Source: Claveliimonas acetigenes (GTDB taxonomy: Bacteria; Bacillota; Clostridia; Lachnospirales; Lachnospiraceae). Taken from it: a stretch of 64,000 nt of DNA. Position 1 is the first letter of the stretch. Each line of letters starts with the position of its first letter. Under the pieces are notes generated by a model. It was not told the origin of the DNA and did not search any database. It saw nothing but the letters and a program-made list of their open reading frames with translations. Below are positions 26,031-33,985 of this stretch, one piece after another. The DNA lies in contig NZ_JAOQJU010000008.1 in NCBI RefSeq assembly GCF_025567385.1, forward strand, positions 46,968-110,967. Reading direction: 5' to 3'. A program made the position numbers and the translations under genes.

Positions 26031-26599
26031 TGGCAGCAAAGAATATTATGATCGTTGGAGTGGGAGGACAGGGAACTCTTCTGACCAGCAGAATTTTAGG
26101 CGGACTTGCCATTGCCGGCGGCTATGATGTTAAGCTTTCCGAAGTACATGGGATGGCGCAGAGAGGCGGGAGTGTTGTGACTTTTGTCCGATACGGGGAA
26201 AATGTTGCGGAGCCGATTGTAGAAGAGGGCCAGGCAGATGTAATTATCGCTTTTGAAAGACTGGAAGCTTTGCGGTATGCACATTTTCTGAAAAAGGATG
26301 GAGCTTTAATTGTAAATGACTGGCGCATCGATCCGATGCCGGTAGTAATCGGAGCGGCAGAGTATCCGGAGAATATTATTGAGAATCTGAAAAAAAATTA
26401 TAAAGTATATACGGTAAATGCAACAGAGGAATCCAAGAAGCTGGGAAATCCCAGAGTCTTTAACTTAATCGTGCTGGGAATTGCAGCGCAGCATATGGAT
26501 TTTACCAGGGAGCAGTGGTATGAAGTGATTGAGCACACAGTACCGCCGAAAACGATTGAAATTAATAAGCGCGCATTTGATGTAGGTTATCAATTATAA
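26030..26599 (+). CDS. iorB: Indolepyruvate oxidoreductase beta subunit
   Basis: This 189-residue subunit is the gamma-domain partner of IorA, with VGVGGQGTLLTSRILGGLA at the N-terminus and EVHGMAQRGGSVVTFVRYG near residue 40, both diagnostic of 2-oxoacid:ferredoxin oxidoreductase gamma/beta subunits. It overlaps iorA by one base and lies 20 bp before paaK, so the three are one transcript. Confidence 0.95.
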   Translation: MAAKNIMIVGVGGQGTLLTSRILGGLAIAGGYDVKLSEVHGMAQRGGSVVTFVRYGENVAEPIVEEGQADVIIAFERLEALRYAHFLKKDGALIVNDWRIDPMPVVIGAAEYPENIIENLKKNYKVYTVNATEESKKLGNPRVFNLIVLGIAAQHMDFTREQWYEVIEHTVPPKTIEINKRAFDVGYQL

Positions 26600-26619
26600 A
26601 AGAAGAGGAGTAAAGGAAA

Positions 26620-27951
26620 ATGGCAGGAGTAGCATTAGAAAATTGGAAAGAGAGGATCCGGGATCCGAAAATTGAATGTATGAGCAGAGATGAAATGACG
26701 GCTCTGCAGAGCGAACGCCTTGTGAAGCAGGTAAAGAATGTATATGAAAATGTGCAGTTTTATCGTAAGAAAATGGATGATATGGGCATCGAACCAGGAG
26801 ATATAAAAGGAATTGAGGACATTCATAAGCTTCCGTTTACAACAAAAGAAGACTTGAGAGATAATTACCCATTTGGGCTTCTTGCTGTGCCCCAGGAAAA
26901 AATTGCCAGAGTGCAGGGAACGAGTGGAACAACAGGAAAGCTGACACTGGCTTCCTACACACAGAAGGATGTTGACGTGTGGGGAGAATGTGTGGCGAGA
27001 GGTCTTACGATGGCTGGCCTTACCAGTGCAGATCGCATTCACGTATGTTACGGATACGGACTTTTTACAGGCGGAATGGGTCTTGACCTTGGCGCACAAG
27101 CACTTGGCGCAATGGCAATTCCTATGTCATCCGGCAATACGAAACGTCAGCTTATGTGTATGGAAGATTTTGGAGCAACAGCATTTGCATGTACTCCTTC
27201 TTATGCGCTGTATCTGGCAGAAGCTGCGCAGGAAGCCGGGATTGTAGACCGTCTGCAGATTAAGGCAAGCATTAACGGTGCAGAACCGTGGACGGAGGAA
27301 ATGCGTAAGAAGATTGAAAGTATTTTACATATTAATAGTTTCGATATTTATGGTTTATGCGAGATTACGGGCCCGGGTGTTGCAATGGATTGTATTCATC
27401 ATAAGGGACTTCATGTATATGAGGACTATTTCTATCCGGAAGTGTTGAATCCGGCAGACCAGACGGCCTGTGCCGATGGAGAGACGGGAGAGCTTGTATT
27501 TACCACCCTTGCAAAAGAAGGAATGCCATTGCTCCGTTACAGAACGAAGGATCTGACAAGTATTCAGCACGATACATGCGAGTGTGGAAGAACGCTTCCG
27601 AGAATCCAGAAGTTTACCGGACGTACAGATGATATGAAGGTTATCCGTGGCGTGAATGTATTCCCGACACAGGTTGAGACGGCTCTTCTTTCTATGGGCG
27701 GCGGTGTGGCACCACATTATATGCTGATTGTTGACCGGGAAAATAATCTGGATGTCCTCACAGTTATGGTAGAAGTAGACGAGAAGTATTTCTCCGATGA
27801 GATCCGTAAGCTGGATGAGCTGAAAAATAAAGTAGCGGCCGTTTTGAAACAGGCATTGGGCGTATCGGTAAGGGTAAAACTGGTAGAGCCTAAGACGATT
27901 CAGAGAAGTGAAGGTAAGGCAAAACGTGTCATTGATAACAGAGGTTTATAA
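26620..27951 (+). CDS. paaK: Phenylacetate-CoA ligase family protein (PaaK-like)
   Basis: The 443-residue adenylate-forming enzyme has the PaaK pattern: RVQGTSGTTGKLTLASYT (phosphate loop), YGYGLFTGGMGLDLG, FDIYGLCEITGPGVAMDC and RTDDMKVIRGVNVFP, with the C-terminal lysine in IQRSEGKAKRVID. Coupled to IOR it would interconvert arylacetate and aryl-acetyl-CoA. In the fermentative direction this could conserve energy as ATP, although this family is usually AMP-forming. Operon position after iorAB and before an ACT gene is common in anaerobes. Confidence 0.93.
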   Translation: MAGVALENWKERIRDPKIECMSRDEMTALQSERLVKQVKNVYENVQFYRKKMDDMGIEPGDIKGIEDIHKLPFTTKEDLRDNYPFGLLAVPQEKIARVQGTSGTTGKLTLASYTQKDVDVWGECVARGLTMAGLTSADRIHVCYGYGLFTGGMGLDLGAQALGAMAIPMSSGNTKRQLMCMEDFGATAFACTPSYALYLAEAAQEAGIVDRLQIKASINGAEPWTEEMRKKIESILHINSFDIYGLCEITGPGVAMDCIHHKGLHVYEDYFYPEVLNPADQTACADGETGELVFTTLAKEGMPLLRYRTKDLTSIQHDTCECGRTLPRIQKFTGRTDDMKVIRGVNVFPTQVETALLSMGGGVAPHYMLIVDRENNLDVLTVMVEVDEKYFSDEIRKLDELKNKVAAVLKQALGVSVRVKLVEPKTIQRSEGKAKRVIDNRGL

Positions 27952-27967
27952 AAGGAGGGGAACCGTT

Positions 27968-28408
27968 ATGAGCAACAGTACAATTAAACAATTATCTGTA
28001 TTTTTGGAGAACAGAGAAGGACGTTTGGATGAAGTGCTTGCTACATTGGCAGCCGGGGAGGTTAATATCGTCGCTCTCAGTCTGGCAGATACTTCTGATT
28101 ATGGAATGCTCCGAATGATTGTATCGGAGCCGGATAAAGGACGTGCAGTTTTGAAAGAAGCAGGAATTACTGCCATGCTGACAGAGGTGGTTGCACTCCG
28201 TGTGCCGCATGCGGCAGGATCCTTAAGTAAGGCGATGCATCAGCTTGTAGAAGGCAAGGTGAATATTGAATATATGTACGCATTTGCAAATGGAAGCGAT
28301 GCAGCGGCAGTTCTTAAGAGCGACGACCCGGAGAAAGTGGTTTCTATCCTGAAGGAAAGCGGTTTCGACGTTTATTCTGCAGATGAAGCATACCGGGCGA
28401 ATGTATAA
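27968..28408 (+). CDS. Tandem ACT-domain protein
   Basis: This 146-residue protein consists of two ACT domains (about 5-70 and 75-140), the first with QLSVFLENREGRLDEVLATL and the second with ALRVPHAAGSLSKAMHQLVE. ACT domains bind amino acids, so it may sense an aromatic amino acid for the iorAB-paaK pathway. AAAGGAGGGG precedes ATG 27968; an in-frame start at 27908 would lie within paaK. A strong terminator follows. Confidence 0.9.
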   Translation: MSNSTIKQLSVFLENREGRLDEVLATLAAGEVNIVALSLADTSDYGMLRMIVSEPDKGRAVLKEAGITAMLTEVVALRVPHAAGSLSKAMHQLVEGKVNIEYMYAFANGSDAAAVLKSDDPEKVVSILKESGFDVYSADEAYRANV

Positions 28409-28419
28409 CAAAGTGATAA

Positions 28420-28453
28420 AAAAGCGGAATGTATTGCACATTCCGCTTTTCTT
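28420..28453. terminator. Terminator after the ACT-domain gene
   Basis: AAAAGCGGAATGT (28420-28432) pairs perfectly with ACATTCCGCTTTT (28438-28450) around a 5-nt loop. A and T runs at both sides allow it to work in both directions. Confidence 0.92.
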
Positions 28454-28544
28454 AATCGAATTACAAGTATTGCTTTTAAATATCTAAAATCGAATCTATG
28501 TTTTATATAAATAAAAGGTACATTGCATTTGATTAATGAGGCAA

Positions 28545-28745
28545 TTAAAGTTTTACAACATTGACTGCCTGAGGTCCCTTTGCGCCTTCTGTAATTTCGA
28601 ACTCAACTGCCTGACCCTCTTCCAATGATTTAAAACCATCCATTACAAGTCCTGAGTAGTGTACGAATACGTCGTTACCGGATTCATCAGAGATGAAACC
28701 ATAGCCTTTTTGGTTATTAAACCATTTTACTGTACCTTTGCTCAT
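28545..28745 (-). CDS. Cold-shock protein (CspA family)
   Basis: The 66-residue OB-fold protein has both RNA-binding motifs, KGYGFI (RNP1) and VFVHY (RNP2). It acts as an RNA chaperone. Of two in-frame ATGs, 28745 is chosen because the GGAGG site is 7-8 nt away from it and almost abuts the earlier one at 28751. A promoter with 17-bp spacing lies about 80-100 bp upstream, leaving a roughly 70-nt untranslated leader, usual for regulated cold-shock genes. Confidence 0.97.
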   Translation of the reverse strand: MSKGTVKWFNNQKGYGFISDESGNDVFVHYSGLVMDGFKSLEEGQAVEFEITEGAKGPQAVNVVKL

Positions 28746-28821
28746 TGTCATACCTCCAAAAAATGAAAAAAATTAATAGAGCTGCACAACTTGGAACAAA
28801 TATCCATAATCGCGCTCTGTA

Positions 28822-28850
28822 AGATTAGCACATATTTATAAAAAAGTCAA
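28822..28850 (-). promoter_or_regulatory. Promoter of the cold-shock gene
   Basis: On the minus strand TTGACT (28850-28845) and TAATCT (28827-28822) are 17 bp apart, predicting a start near 28815. Confidence 0.75.
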
Positions 28851-28966
28851 TGACGTACAAGAAAAAGTTTTGCATTTTTTACAAAACATAATAAAACGTC
28901 TGATTTGGGCAGAAAAAGAGCCGACAGATGTTTGATTAGAGTTTCATCAGAGAAGCTGACAAAGAC

Positions 28967-28995
28967 TTGACTACCTTTGTTTCAACGTGTAAAGT
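28967..28995 (+). promoter_or_regulatory. Promoter of ptsI
   Basis: TTGACT (28967-28972) and TAAAGT (28990-28995) have a 17-bp spacer, giving a leader of about 50 nt before ptsI. Confidence 0.7.
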
Positions 28996-29051
28996 AAAAA
29001 GGAAGGTACAGATAGTACGGAAGAAAATCGACAGTAAAGGACAGGAATTGT

Positions 29052-30677
29052 ATGATTACTTTAACAGGGAAAAAAGTATCTGAGGGAATCGTCATGGGAA
29101 GGCTGGTGTTCTATAATAGAGGGGAAAAGGAAATACGCCGTTTCAGTGTAGAGGATGTAAATAAGGAAACCGGTCGTTTTCAGAAGGCCAGAGAGAGGGC
29201 TATAGCTGAACTTCAGGAATTATGCAGTGACTCCGAAAAGGGAGTTGGCGAGACAAACGCCATGATTTTTGAAATTCAGCAGATGCTTTTGGAAGACGGA
29301 GATTTTATAGACAGCATTACAAGTATTATAAAAGAAGAGAGAATGAATGCAGAATATGCCGTGAAGACCGGAGCGGAAAAATTCATTGAGAATTTCGGCA
29401 GGCAGGATACAGGATATGTGCGTGGACATGAAGCGGATGTGCGGGATGTTGCGAATAGAATTCTGCAGGTTTTGTCGAGAGTGCGCAGAGGAAAGATGTT
29501 CCTTGATGAGCCGTTTATTATGGCGGCAAAGGATTTGTATCCAAGCGAAGCCGTTATGCTTGATAAAGCAAAGGCGCTTGGTTTTGTAACCATGTACGGT
29601 TCCATTAATTCCCATACGGCTGTCCTGGCGAGGACGCGCGGGATTCCGTCCATCATCGGGTTGGGGGAAGCGTTGAAAAGGGATTATAATGGCAAGATGG
29701 TGATCATTGACGGTTTTGAAGGTAAGCTTTACATTGAGCCGGATCAGACGACCCTGGCACAGATGAAAGAGAAGAAAAAGCGGAACATCAAGACTGTGGA
29801 GGCGTTGGAAAGGCTGAAAGGTAAAGATAATGTTACGCAAAGTGGCCAGAGGATTGATGTATGTGCAAATATTGGATCCAGAGAAGACATTGAAAGTGTA
29901 CTGCGTAATGATGCCAATGGAATCGGGCTTTTCCGGAGTGAGTTTATTTATATGGAAAGTAATGGAAAGCTGCCGACAGAGGAACAGCAGCTTCAAGTAT
30001 ACCAACTGGCAGCTGAAGCCATGGGACCGAAGAAGGTTGTAATTCGTACAGCGGATATTGGCGGAGATAAAAAAGTGGAATATCTGGGACTTCCGGCAGA
30101 AGCCAATCCCATGATGGGATACCGGGGAATCCGCATTTCTCTGGATAAGAATGAATTATTTAAGGTTCAGCTCAGGGCAATTCTGCGGGCTTCTGCTTTT
30201 GGCAATATTTCCATTATGTTTCCAATGATAACATCAGTGGAAGAGGTCGTTGCGGCTAAGAAGATTTTGGAAAAAGCAAAAGAAGAACTTCGAAATGAAA
30301 AGACGGCTTTTGACGAAAATATTGAGGTTGGGGCAATGATTGAAACTCCGGCAGCTGTGCTGATTAGCGGTGAACTTGCGCGAGAGCTGGATTTCTTTAG
30401 TATTGGGACGAATGATCTTACGCAGCATACGCTGGCGATGGACAGACAGAACGGAAGGCTGACGAATCATTATAATTCTCATCATCCGGCGTTGATTAAG
30501 ATGATTCGGATTGTGGCAAATAATGTGCATTTGGAAGGAAAGAGAATATCTATATGCGGTGATTTGGCGGCAGACACTACTATGACAGAGCTGTTTATTC
30601 AGATGGGGATTGATGAGCTTTCGGTAGCGCCGTCGAAGGTCTTGCCTCTCCGTAAAAGAATCAGAGAAATCCAGTAA
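29052..30677 (+). CDS. ptsI: Phosphoenolpyruvate-protein phosphotransferase (PTS enzyme I)
   Basis: Enzyme I takes phosphate from PEP and passes it to HPr, starting the sugar PTS cascade. The 541-residue protein has the phospho-histidine in GSINSHTAVLARTRGIPS (H188), the metal/PEP-binding barrel with FRSEFIYM, MMGYRGIRISL and MIETPAAV, and the catalytic cysteine in ICGDLAAD (C502). Length is slightly below the usual 570. HPr is not adjacent. It has its own promoter. Confidence 0.95.
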   Translation: MITLTGKKVSEGIVMGRLVFYNRGEKEIRRFSVEDVNKETGRFQKARERAIAELQELCSDSEKGVGETNAMIFEIQQMLLEDGDFIDSITSIIKEERMNAEYAVKTGAEKFIENFGRQDTGYVRGHEADVRDVANRILQVLSRVRRGKMFLDEPFIMAAKDLYPSEAVMLDKAKALGFVTMYGSINSHTAVLARTRGIPSIIGLGEALKRDYNGKMVIIDGFEGKLYIEPDQTTLAQMKEKKKRNIKTVEALERLKGKDNVTQSGQRIDVCANIGSREDIESVLRNDANGIGLFRSEFIYMESNGKLPTEEQQLQVYQLAAEAMGPKKVVIRTADIGGDKKVEYLGLPAEANPMMGYRGIRISLDKNELFKVQLRAILRASAFGNISIMFPMITSVEEVVAAKKILEKAKEELRNEKTAFDENIEVGAMIETPAAVLISGELARELDFFSIGTNDLTQHTLAMDRQNGRLTNHYNSHHPALIKMIRIVANNVHLEGKRISICGDLAADTTMTELFIQMGIDELSVAPSKVLPLRKRIREIQ

Positions 30678-30746
30678 AGAAGCTTATGGGGTGCAGATGA
30701 TTCTTCTTTGTTAAGTAGAGTATGGAATAGAATGAAGTGGAAAAGG

Positions 30747-30774
30747 GTATACTCCTTTGCAGAAAGGAGTATAC
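30747..30774 (+). promoter_or_regulatory. Perfect hairpin covering a ribosome-binding site
   Basis: GTATACTCCTTT (30747-30758) and AAAGGAGTATAC (30763-30774) form a 12-bp stem with a 4-nt loop. The right arm contains AAAGGAG, the only ribosome site for the small gene starting at 30779, so folding would block its translation. Confidence 0.75.
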
Positions 30775-30778
30775 GCTT

Positions 30779-30937
30779 ATGGGAGAATTGAAGACGGATT
30801 TATTTCCATCTAATTTGTATCGTGCCAGAGAAGAAGCAAAGAGGAAAACGGAAAGTATAGCAGAGAATTCCGTACAGCCCGCAGTTTCGCTTCCAGAATC
30901 AGAAAAAACAGGAAAAGATGGTTCGGGAGGAGAGTAG
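30779..30937 (+). CDS. Small hypothetical protein (52 aa)
   Basis: The start ATG 30779 has AAAGGAG 9 nt upstream. The product MGELKTDLFPSNLYRAREEA... is charged, probably partly helical at first and then disordered, rich in Ser, Glu and Gly, with no membrane segment. I do not recognise a family. The well-spaced ribosome site, itself locked in a perfect hairpin, argues for a real gene. It follows ptsI and precedes a converging folate gene. Confidence 0.5.
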   Translation: MGELKTDLFPSNLYRAREEAKRKTESIAENSVQPAVSLPESEKTGKDGSGGE

Positions 30938-30973
30938 GCTGGACGAAAAAAGAAATGGGCTGCTGAAAGGAAG

Positions 30974-31528
30974 TTATAAAAAGCGCATGATCTCTTCCGT
31001 GACAACGATATTCATACGTTTATCATGTGTTTCATGACAGATGCTTTCTGACAGCAGCTGATGCCGACAGACAACCGCTGTTATGAAGTCGGTATGTTCT
31101 AAGTATCTGTCATAATATCCGCCGCCATGTCCCAGCCGCCAGCCTTCAAGATCACAGGAAAGACAGGGGATGACGGCAAAGTCTATGGTATTTGGAGGGA
31201 CAGGAAGACATTTGCTCTTAGGCTCTGGAATGCCATATTTTCCGGCTTCCAGGTCTTCATAAGAGTGAATTTGATATAATTCCATACATCCTTTTTTTGT
31301 GCATTTTGGCACAGCAACCTTTTTTTTCATCATCCAGGCATTTTCAATGATTGGGCGTGTGTCGATTTCGTTTTCCATACTTATGTAACAAAATATTACG
31401 TCGGCTGTTTGAAACTCATGAAGGGACAGAATCCTGTTACAGATGGCTTTATCTGCAAAATGGCAATATTCCGGGCTGAGAATAGATTGCTTTTGTTTGA
31501 TTTCTTTGCGTTTTTCATTTTTATTCAT
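30974..31528 (-). CDS. 5-formyltetrahydrofolate cyclo-ligase
   Basis: This enzyme converts 5-formyl-THF to 5,10-methenyl-THF with ATP. The 184-residue protein has the family features NKNEKRKEIKQKQ at the start, FCYISMENEIDTRPII, AGKYGIPEPKS and the nucleotide/folate loop LSCDLEGWRLGHGGGYYDRYL. The start at 31528 is preceded by GGAGATTTTATT at suitable spacing; in-frame ATGs further upstream (31546, 31564) lack such a site. It is transcribed alone, divergently from lrgAB. Confidence 0.93.
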   Translation of the reverse strand: MNKNEKRKEIKQKQSILSPEYCHFADKAICNRILSLHEFQTADVIFCYISMENEIDTRPIIENAWMMKKKVAVPKCTKKGCMELYQIHSYEDLEAGKYGIPEPKSKCLPVPPNTIDFAVIPCLSCDLEGWRLGHGGGYYDRYLEHTDFITAVVCRHQLLSESICHETHDKRMNIVVTEEIMRFL

Positions 31529-31645
31529 AATAAAATCTCCATTCATAGCTTTATTATAGAACAATAGTTTTTCGGATTCAACTTTTTGTTATTTTGTGTT
31601 ACTATATTAAGCGGACAAAATAAGATAGAAGGAGAAAACAGATAA

Positions 31646-32023
31646 ATGAAGTATATGAAACAGTTTGGAATCATTCTTGGCGTCACCTGTGCAGGAGAGA
31701 TTATCAAATACTTTGTTCCGCTTCCGGTGCCCGGAAGCATTTACGGACTCCTCTTGATGCTGATATTCTTGATGAGCGGAATTATCAAACTTGAGCAGGT
31801 GAAAGAGACGGCAGAATTTTTAATAGAAATTATGCCTTTAATGTTCATTCCGGCAGGAGTGGGATTGTTAAATTCCTGGGGACAACTGCAAAGAATTGTT
31901 CTGCCGGTTTCTGTCATAACACTTGTGTCTACTTTTGTGGTTATGGGTGTTACAGGAAAGGTTACGGATAGATGTTTGGAAAAAAGGAAAGGAGAGACAG
32001 AAGATGGATCAGGTAATTGTTGA
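31646..32023 (+). CDS. lrgA: LrgA/CidA family protein
   Basis: The 125-residue membrane protein has four hydrophobic segments and the family motif FVPLPVPGSIYGLLLM. LrgA/CidA proteins are holin-like and, with LrgB/CidB, affect autolysis or move small metabolites such as pyruvate in some Firmicutes. AGAAGGAG supports ATG 31646. It overlaps lrgB by 20 nt. Confidence 0.92.
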   Translation: MKYMKQFGIILGVTCAGEIIKYFVPLPVPGSIYGLLLMLIFLMSGIIKLEQVKETAEFLIEIMPLMFIPAGVGLLNSWGQLQRIVLPVSVITLVSTFVVMGVTGKVTDRCLEKRKGETEDGSGNC

Positions 32024-32696
32024 GTCAGCAACAATAGGGGTAGTAATTAGCCTGATTTCTTATGAAATCGGGATTTTCATGAAAAACAAGTTAAAACTGG
32101 CAATATTCAACCCACTGTTGGTTTCCATTGTATTGGTAATCCTTTTTCTTTCGATATTCCATGTGGATTATGACAGTTATAATTCCAGCGCCCAGTATTT
32201 GGCGTATCTTCTGACTCCGGCAACGGTAAGCCTTGCGGTTCCCTTGTATCAGCAGAGAGAGCTGTTGAAAAAACATCTGATGGCAATCTTGGGCGGGATA
32301 GTTGCGGGAGTGCTGGCCAGCCTGGTTACAGTGTGGGGGATGTCGGTGCTTTTTGGTCTGTCCCACGAAGCATATGTCACGTTACTTCCCAAGTCCATTA
32401 CGACAGCAATTGGAATGGGTGTTTCAGAAGAATTGGGCGGATATGTTACTATTTCCGTTGCAATTATTATTATAACGGGAGTGTTGGGAAATATGTCGGC
32501 GGAATTTGTCTGTAGAATATTCCGCATACGCAGTTCCATTTCCAGAGGACTTGCTATCGGAACAGCGTCACATGCAATAGGAACAGCAAAAGCAATGGAG
32601 ATGGGAGAAGTGGAAGGAGCTATGAGCAGTCTTGCAATTGTTGTGGCAGGGCTTTGCACTGTAGTTGGCGCTTCAGTCTTTGCGTATTTTCTATAA
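32004..32696 (+). CDS. lrgB: LrgB/CidB family protein
   Basis: The 230-residue membrane protein carries LrgB motifs: FNPLLVSIVLVI, YLLTPATVSLAVPLYQQ, LLPKSITTAIGMGVSEELGG and RGLAIGTASHAIGTAKAMEM. It partners LrgA. ATG 32004 follows AAAGGAGAGACAG inside the end of lrgA, so translation is coupled. A strong terminator follows. Confidence 0.94.
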   Translation: MDQVIVESATIGVVISLISYEIGIFMKNKLKLAIFNPLLVSIVLVILFLSIFHVDYDSYNSSAQYLAYLLTPATVSLAVPLYQQRELLKKHLMAILGGIVAGVLASLVTVWGMSVLFGLSHEAYVTLLPKSITTAIGMGVSEELGGYVTISVAIIIITGVLGNMSAEFVCRIFRIRSSISRGLAIGTASHAIGTAKAMEMGEVEGAMSSLAIVVAGLCTVVGASVFAYFL

Positions 32697-32712
32697 AAAG
32701 AAGAACTTTTAT

Positions 32713-32749
32713 AAGGGGACAGTTCTGGTGTGTGCTGTCCCCTTTTTTT
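32713..32749. terminator. Terminator between converging lrgB and a lipoprotein gene
   Basis: AAGGGGACAG (32713-32722) pairs with CTGTCCCCTT (32735-32744), followed by a T7 run on the plus strand. Confidence 0.93.
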
Positions 32750-32759
32750 AATGTGTGGT

Positions 32760-33830
32760 TTATTTGGCAGCTTCCTTTGCAAACTCTGTGGTAACAAGGT
32801 CTTCGTAAGGCGCGCGTTTTGAAAGTTCGTCGGAGTCTTCCAGAATATCCTGCAAAAGTTCGAAGCTTTCTTCTTCAAAAACCAGGTTTTCTTTCCAAGT
32901 GTCCTGATCATAATATCTGGTTACAATTGTTGTTATTGTATCCAGCTCCGTCTCATTGAACTGCGGCTCGATAATTTTAGCAATTTCTTCCGGAGAGTGG
33001 GTCTGTACATAGTCCATGCCTTTCTGAAGCGCATTGGTGAAGCTTTGGATGACCTCAGGATTGTTGTCAATGTAGCTTTTTTTGGCAGAAAATGCAGTGT
33101 AAGGCACATAACCGCTGTCAGTTCCCAGCGAAGCGACAACGTGGCCTTTGTTTTCTGATTCAAGCAGTGTGGCGGATGGCTCAAATTCGACGGTAAAATC
33201 CCCCTGCCCACCTGAAAATGCTGCTGCGGTGGATCCGAAATCAATACTTTGATCGATGGTTACATCACTTCCCGGTTCAATGCCGTTCTGGCGGAGGATA
33301 TACTCAAATACCATTTCCGGCATACCGCCTTTCCGACCGCCAAGCACTAATTTTCCTTTTAGATCTTCCCATTTAAAATCCGGCATTTCTTCTCTTGCAA
33401 CAAGAAAGTTCCCGGCACGTTGGGTAAGCTGGGCAAAATTAATTACGTAGTCGTTGGCACCTTCATTGTAGGTGTAGATAGAAGCTTCAGAACCCATGAA
33501 TCCAATATCGGCTTCGCCGGAAAGAACTGCGGTCATGGTTTTATCGGCTCCAAATCCACACACTAGATCGAGTTCAATTCCTTCCTCATCAAAATACCCT
33601 TCTTCAATTGCAACATACATTGGAGCGTAGAAAATAGAGTGTGCTACTTCATTTAACACGACTTTTGTCGGTGAAGTATCCTTAGTTTCTGTCTTGGTAT
33701 CGTCCGTATCTTTGGTTGTCTGACTGTCAGTATTTCCGGTGGTTTCCGATGCGCTGTCCGAAGAGCATGCAGTAAAGGAAGCCAGAACCATAGCAGAAAC
33801 AAGCAGTACGGCAATGAAACGCTTTTTCAT
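32760..33830 (-). CDS. NMT1/SsuA-like ABC transporter substrate-binding lipoprotein
   Basis: The 356-residue precursor has a lipoprotein signal (FTAC lipobox near residue 21) and a Thr/Ser/Asp-rich linker. A NitT/TauT-type binding fold follows, with AHSIFYAPMYVAIEEGYFDE, TAVLSGEADIGFMGSEA and GRKGGMPEMVFEYIL. Such proteins bind sulfonates, thiamine precursors or other small organics. No permease or ATPase is adjacent, so it is an orphan here. Its promoter is back-to-back with that of the acyl-CoA ligase gene, suggesting a related substrate, which is only an inference. Confidence 0.9.
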   Translation of the reverse strand: MKKRFIAVLLVSAMVLASFTACSSDSASETTGNTDSQTTKDTDDTKTETKDTSPTKVVLNEVAHSIFYAPMYVAIEEGYFDEEGIELDLVCGFGADKTMTAVLSGEADIGFMGSEASIYTYNEGANDYVINFAQLTQRAGNFLVAREEMPDFKWEDLKGKLVLGGRKGGMPEMVFEYILRQNGIEPGSDVTIDQSIDFGSTAAAFSGGQGDFTVEFEPSATLLESENKGHVVASLGTDSGYVPYTAFSAKKSYIDNNPEVIQSFTNALQKGMDYVQTHSPEEIAKIIEPQFNETELDTITTIVTRYYDQDTWKENLVFEEESFELLQDILEDSDELSKRAPYEDLVTTEFAKEAAK

Positions 33831-33859
33831 AAATATCCTCCTTAAATTCTTAATGCTAT

Positions 33860-33888
33860 AGTATATTCACGATGAGGAATGTTGTGAA
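33860..33888 (-). promoter_or_regulatory. Promoter of the NMT1-like lipoprotein gene
   Basis: On the minus strand TTCACA (33888-33883) and TATACT (33865-33860) are 17 bp apart. The -35 is only 7 bp from the -35 of the divergent ligase promoter. Confidence 0.65.
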
Positions 33889-33895
33889 ATAAGGA

Positions 33896-33952
33896 TTGAC
33901 ATTTGCAGGGAAATTGGGTATCATAGACTTTAACGAGTAAAAGCGCTAAAGT
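33896..33952 (+). promoter_or_regulatory. Promoter and dyad operator of the acyl-CoA ligase gene
   Basis: TTGACA (33896-33901), a 17-bp spacer and TATCAT (33919-33924) form a near-consensus promoter. Immediately after it, ACTTTAACG (33927-33935) and CGCTAAAGT (33944-33952) form an imperfect inverted repeat over the transcription start, where a repressor would act. Confidence 0.7.
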
Positions 33953-33985
33953 GGAAGGGCGTAGAGAGGAAAGGGGATTTTTTCA

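Larger units (their letters stand above)
28746..29051. other. Divergent intergenic region between the cold-shock gene and ptsI
   Basis: This 306-bp region has no gene. It holds the cold-shock leader and promoter on the minus strand and the ptsI promoter on the plus strand (listed separately). The section 28851-28960 shows no feature I can identify. Confidence 0.7.

Noticed and set aside
29220..30005. 261-codon minus-strand frame
   Set aside because: It is antisense to PTS enzyme I and has no family features.
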